From Aquilaria yunnanensis (Eukaryota; Streptophyta; Magnoliopsida; Malvales; Thymelaeaceae): DNA of 64,000 nt. Position numbers and translations under genes: made by a program. The stretch is from positions 106,530,893 through 106,594,892 of the forward strand of contig CM077594.1 in the NCBI GenBank assembly GCA_039654915.1, in the 5' to 3' direction. Below the pieces are notes generated by a model, which was not told the DNA's origin, ran no database searches, and saw only the letters and a list, made by a program, of their open reading frames with translations. Shown piece after piece: positions 59,134 to 64,000 of the stretch. Position 1 is the first letter of the stretch. Each line of letters starts with the position of its first letter.

Positions 59134-62100
59134 TGTATCTCATATAAGGAACCGATAAGGTAGTGTAGCCACCTGTTTCATCTTCAACCTTTCTTTTGAG
59201 AGCACCAAGAGGCCCTATGAAACGTCGAATAGCATCATTGCTGTACTTCAGTGTGACTGCAGATTTTTTTTGGAAAAAAAAAAGAACCCAAAATGAAAAG
59301 TTGATCCAAACAAATGAACACTCACAAAATTAACTAGTGAAGCACAAACCCATAAGTAACTGTAAACTGAAATGTCAAACCTAGTTGAGGAGAAGTTGTG
59401 TCCCCTTGAGTGCGTGGTGCCACAATTTCTTGCTCCATGTGATCAAGAATTTGAAGACGACCCTTAAGTGCAGGCTCTAAACACTCACAGATTATATCTA
59501 AAGGAATTCCAGAGGGTTTTATATCCAACTGAATTGCCGTAATTCCATTTCTTGTACCAGCAATCTTAAAGTCCATATCTCCAAGGTGATCTTCAAGCCC
59601 CTAGACAGCCAATTTAACAAACTCTATCAAACAATACTTTTTTAAGAAGAAAGCTTTCATAATTGTTTGTCTTTAGTTATTTGCTTTTTTGTAATTGGAG
59701 ATTCATAGATGATATTGAAAACAACATATATGAATCACAGAAACTAAACATTTTAACCAATCGTTTCCACATTCTACAGAAACCTTAAAAGAAAAGTTAT
59801 CAAGATTATGAATTATACTGAAGAAGAAAACAAGCTATAATCATTCTGATATTACTTGAATAAAACTATAAGAACATTAACTTTCACTAAGTACTCTTGA
59901 AACAAATTACCCAGAAATTCTCACCAGAATATCAGTCAATATGCGGTAGTCCTTGATATCACCAGTAGCTGGGTCAACTTCGCTTATGAGACCTACAGAA
60001 ACACCAGCAACATGTCCTCGGACTGCCACGCCAGCATCCATCAAAGCCATACTGCCTGTATAAACACAAGTGACAGTTTTGAAACCTTGATCCATGCTGA
60101 TGCGAGAAACTAGTTAACATCCATGCTCACACCTATACAAACACCTTTAAAACACAACAAACAAGCAGAAAACCTGAATAGTCAGATCCAGAAACAATAC
60201 AAAGTGATACCTCCACATACAGTTGCCATAGATGTTGAACCGTCTGAAGCCATGACTTCAGAATTGATGCGGACAGTATACGGAAAATCATCTTCAGGAG
60301 GTAACACTGCAAGCAAAGCTTTTTCCGCAAGTGCTCCTAGAAAATAAGTTCAGTGGAGATAAGCAAATCTTAACTTAAAGAACTTTTTATGAACTTCCAC
60401 AGGCGCATATTCTAGTAGTAAATTATAAAAAGGAGCACCTCAGAATTTCCTGTTTGAAAACCAAGCCTCTTATTTTACAAGTAAAGCTTCAGAAAAGGAA
60501 AGACCAACAAGAGGAGCAACATGAAGTAATTTCACTTTCAGGCAACCGAACATTACACTAAAGAAACTTCTAACTTTTTCCAATAACTCAAAATATTGTA
60601 TGAAAAATGCACCACCAAGGTGCCACATTAAAAGTGACATTGATAGTAAAGCATCACAGAAAACATTGAAGTAATTAAGTCAAACAGAAAGGTGAGAACC
60701 AAGTGCAAAAACATTGTTGAAACCACATAACAATAATAATAGTAACAAAATGATTACCATGGCCAACTTCTCGCCTGTTCAAGCCACCTCTTTTACCAAC
60801 TTCATTTATACAAAATGGAGGGAAACTGTAATGGAGCATGAAGCGTTTTTTAGGTGGACCAACCAAAGATTCTAAACGTTGAGCATCTGTAGGTGCACCA
60901 AGAGTAACTGCACAAAGAACCTGCAATAATCATGCATGCACTCTTTCTAAAGTTAAGCTAGCTTATTATGCATCCTCGAACATATAAGAGGAGAAGCATG
61001 AAAACCTGTGTATCTCCACGGGAAAATATAGATGATCCATGCAACATAGGAAAACGACCTGCTTTGCAATATATTGGTCTGACTTCATCAAGATGCCTAC
61101 CATCAACCCTGAACCCTTCTGCAAGAATCCTCTTGCGAACAACCTTCAAAATTTGTCGTGAACAAAAAAAAAGGAAAATGGCAGAAGACAGAGAAGTGAC
61201 ATGACAAAATTACATAACTGGCTACCAATTGTTTGTTGATCCAAATCTAGAAGAGTCTGATTGGTAAAATAAGCAGGCCACTCAACAACAAACTCCACAG
61301 CATACATATTCTAGATTTTAATATTTATAGCAATATAAAGGTGGAAAAAAAAGACTAATGGAAAAAAAAAAAAAAAGAACAAAAAGGAATCCACTGATCA
61401 ATTGTCTTGAACTGACAACCCAAAAAAAATATCAATAAAAGATGTAGGTTAAACGAAAACATAAATAAACATGAATCATTTCCTTTTGGTAAGAGAATTA
61501 CCTTTTTCCGCACTGTGTCAATAACCTTTGGCAGATTCCTCAAGCTTTCCTCGTCACCTTCTTCTTCAAGTCCTTTTCTTACCGCCTGTGTAATCTTATC
61601 CAATGCTTCTCCACGTTCAAACTGCATGTATAAATGTTATTAGATCATGAAAGTTCAAACTAGATAGTTAAGTGAGACAATGAATAAGTACAGACTATCC
61701 ACAATTATTGATCAAGATAGGAAAAGATGAACCAGATTAAGAACCTTGCCATATGAAGGATCCGTAAAAACTGTCTCTATTTGTGTAGCTGCCAGATTAG
61801 TGACTTTTTCTATCGTTGAGTCTGAAAAAAGAGACAATTTGTATTCCTTCTTTTGCTTTCCAGCATGTGCAGCCAGTCTAATTTGAGGTTCAAGAAACTT
61901 AACTGCCTGAACAAAAAATGGTAAACATCTTAGTGCAAATTATCAAAACAACTACACATGCACAAGTCATTTATTGATAACGACACAAAATAATTATTAT
62001 AAATCTGGGGACATACTTCAGGATGTGCCAGTCTAAGAGCCGTTTCCATATCCTTTTCAGATATCTCATGAGCTTGGACCTCTATCATCAAAGTTTTGTC

Positions 62101-63243
62101 TTTTGTGCAGGCATAAACCAAGTTGAGGTCACTTAAATTTAGCTGCATTAATACAAATAAATATGAATAGAAAATAAGAAAAAAAAAAACACGTAATACC
62201 CACCAGGACATCTCAATATGTTCAATCAGCTTCAGACCAAATACAATTGATTTCATGAGGAGATTAATGAGCATAATTCAACATTTGAAAATAGGATTAC
62301 TCAAAAGTATCTGCTATAAGGTAATCCTAAAACTATGACATACTCATCACTCAACTAATATATGAAAGATTGAGAATAGATACCTCATCCATGGTCGGGT
62401 TAACAATAAAATGTCCAGAAACCCTTCCTATCCTGATCACTCCAATTGGTCCACCCCAAGGAATATCTGATAACATCATAGCAGCAGATGCTGCATTGGC
62501 TGCCATGATATCAGGATCATGTTGGCCATCAGACGAAAGAACGCTTGCCATTACCTTGACGACATCAATCAAGAAATGTAAGAGACCAATAGGAATCGAA
62601 TACTTATCCAACTGTTGACTTATCATCATACCTGAACCTCATGATAAAATCCAGCAGGAAAGAGCGGTCGAATTGGCCTATCAATAAGACGGCCACATAA
62701 AAGTTCACGTTCTTTAAGAGTTTCCCTCCTCATATAAGTAGTTGGTATCAGGCCTTGAGCGAATTGCCTTTCTTGATAGTCGACCTTACGGGAAGCAAAC
62801 AAAATATAGATGAACAAAAGAACTGATCACAACAAAAGCTATACTCAGCTCTAAATGCTAAAAAACATGCAATGCTGGTTGAATTGCCATAATTCCCAGA
62901 CACAAAAATCAAACAGAAAATCGATAATTGAACTTACGGTGAGTGGTAAAAAATCGTGAACACTATCCCCTCTTCCAGACGCGACAGTGGAGAGGACCGC
63001 GGTCCCTTCCATGCCCAGAAGAACGGCTCCATTAGCGAAACGAGCAAATTCTCCAGTTTCGAGGGTGATTACGCGCGACCCTATCTCGAATTCTTCGCGG
63101 ACGGAGGGTGGGCAGGGCGGGTCCGGGTACGAAGAAGCTAACCCGACGTTGCCGTTGCAAAACCGGCGAAGTGGCATAGATCCCCATTTGAGAAACGGTC
63201 TGGCTCTGGTTTTAGCCCTGGTTATAAGAGAATAGATGGCCAT
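56538..63243 (-). CDS. PNP2: Mitochondrial polyribonucleotide nucleotidyltransferase (PNPase)
   Basis: A phosphorolytic 3'-5' exoribonuclease that trims and degrades mitochondrial RNA. Exons, 5' to 3': 63,243-62,938; 62,784-62,632; 62,554-62,384; 62,142-62,017; 61,906-61,745; 61,621-61,502; 61,143-61,006; 60,920-60,758; 60,336-60,211; 60,055-59,925; 59,600-59,381; 59,256-59,173; 58,934-58,855; 58,692-58,549; 57,757-57,134; 56,642-56,538. All phases close, 950 residues. The Arg-rich, acid-poor N-terminus ([20 protein letters not shown]) looks like a mitochondrial presequence; an upstream in-frame ATG at 63,363 is less convincing. Two RNase PH domains (about 50-190 and 350-565) flank a helical domain. 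The second has SDGSTS (phosphate site) and DHLGDMDFK (metal aspartates). A KH domain with IGPLG (about 617) and an S1 domain (about 672-740) follow, then a long charged linker and a second S1-like fold (about 880-945). Arabidopsis mtPNPase is similar in length and layout. Confidence 0.95.
56801..56837. repeat. Poly(C)/poly(A) tract in the last PNPase intron
   Basis: Twenty-two C followed by about fifteen A on the plus strand, i.e. T then G runs on the gene's sense strand. It lies in the intron between the last two exons, 160 bp from the last acceptor. Confidence 0.85.
59083..59138. repeat. Compound (AC)n (ATGT)n microsatellite in a PNPase intron
   Basis: Ten AC units (59,083-59,102) followed by about nine ATGT units (59,103-59,138), inside the intron between exons 12 and 13. 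Confidence 0.95.
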
Positions 63244-64000
63244 GGCCACAGAGCATGTAGTATTGAGATTGCTCGAGCTGTTGAAGGGTTTAAGGGGTTT
63301 AACTTTAAACGTGCAATGAAAAACTCCGCGACAGAGACAGGTGTCGGCTTCGATTCGACACACTAGGATGTATTTTAGTACGGGCTACGTGCGTCAAACG
63401 ATCGAAGTCGAAGCTCCTTACTAGCCCTAGTTGTATTTGAGTTGACCTGAATTTGAATCAATTCTGAGGTGAAAAAATTGGATTGGTTTAGGTGACACCC
63501 GATTATCCCAATTCAATCAAAATTAAAATAAATACCTTAGCATATTCCTATTCCTAGCTTAATCTCATCTCAGTCCAACCCATACGCCTACTATAAATAC
63601 CTAATTAATATCTCTAACCATAATCCATCATCATATCATACAATTGTTACCCTTTGTGTCCCTCATTGTCGTCTATCACCATTCGATTTCATCATTGTTG
63701 TCATTAGCGCAATTCATCCTCTCCCTTCTCTCTCGCTCTGTTCGTCATTTCCATTCCATTCGTCTGTTCATTTGTTCTTTCCCTACTCGTTGTCCTTTGC
63801 TTCTATCTCCCTCCTTGCCGTCATTTACCTCATTTCTTTCTTCCTCTGCGCTGTCATTCAGCCTCAGGTGTGTATTTACCATCCATCGCCCTCACTGTCT
63901 TGTGTTCTTTGTCCATCGTCCTTTCTGTTGCCTTATCTTCCATGCATAACGCTGCCCTTGTGTTGTCCTTCATCCCTCACCTTCGCCCTTTATGGAAGAG
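63244..64000. other. PNPase upstream region and unresolved plus-strand promoter-like sequence
   Basis: The first 100-200 bases are the PNPase leader and promoter. On the plus strand a TATAAATA box (63,592-63,599) is followed by CT-rich DNA with a long open frame from 63,644 rich in Ser/Leu/Phe. This could be the leader of a divergent gene or an LTR, but it runs off the window and no domain is recognisable. Confidence 0.4.

Noticed and set aside
63244..63363. Upstream in-frame ATG for PNPase at 63,363
   Set aside because: The added segment is Cys-rich with acidic residues and not presequence-like; [15 protein letters not shown] is a typical mitochondrial start. Not fully excluded.
63644..63949. 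Ser/Leu/Phe-rich 101-codon open frame
   Set aside because: CT-rich low-complexity sequence without a domain; more like a leader or LTR.

Overview
The window is nuclear DNA from a flowering plant, most likely a eudicot. It is AT-rich and intron-rich, full of small non-autonomous DNA transposons, and carries degenerate TTTAGGG (plant telomere type) motifs. I assembled three intact genes by hand, and every splice junction preserves the reading frame. They are the meiotic crossover helicase HFM1/MER3 (plus strand, about 31.2-38.6 kb), a cysteine-rich receptor-like kinase of the CRK42 type (minus strand, 43.6-46.3 kb) and a mitochondrial polynucleotide phosphorylase (minus strand, 56.5-63.2 kb). 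A dead PPR gene lies just upstream of HFM1. A dead Ty1/copia polymerase lies between HFM1 and the kinase.

From 0 to 30 kb there is essentially only mobile and repetitive DNA. In order: hAT-like ends, a long TTA microsatellite, palindromic CACTA-type subterminal repeats, a 3.8-kb LTR-like block of possible Tat/Ogre type on the minus strand, a second LTR-like fragment, an intact-ended hAT element (10,119-11,585, 8-bp target duplication) inserted beside or into that fragment, and a CACTA element (12,945-14,887, 3-bp duplication). Next comes a 5.4-kb element with 17-bp perfect terminal inverted repeats and a perfect 9-bp target duplication (18,077-23,520, Mutator-like). More inverted-repeat elements, the PPR pseudogene and a Stowaway-type MITE follow.

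The most unusual object is the 5.4-kb Mutator-like element. It shows no recognisable coding sequence. It contains a 1.9-kb array of about 88 monomers of 21-22 bp, each opening with the palindrome GGTACC and organised as a 7-monomer, 152-bp higher-order repeat. It also has a block of degenerate telomere-like repeats and a degenerate TTT-ATCAC satellite. A diverged second copy of the array's flanks inside the same element lacks the array, so it works as an internal empty-site comparison.

The three genes have no evident functional link: meiotic recombination, cell-surface signalling and mitochondrial RNA processing. Promoters and UTRs are only loosely visible. All gene functions rest on recognised family motifs read from the sequence. 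No database search was possible.
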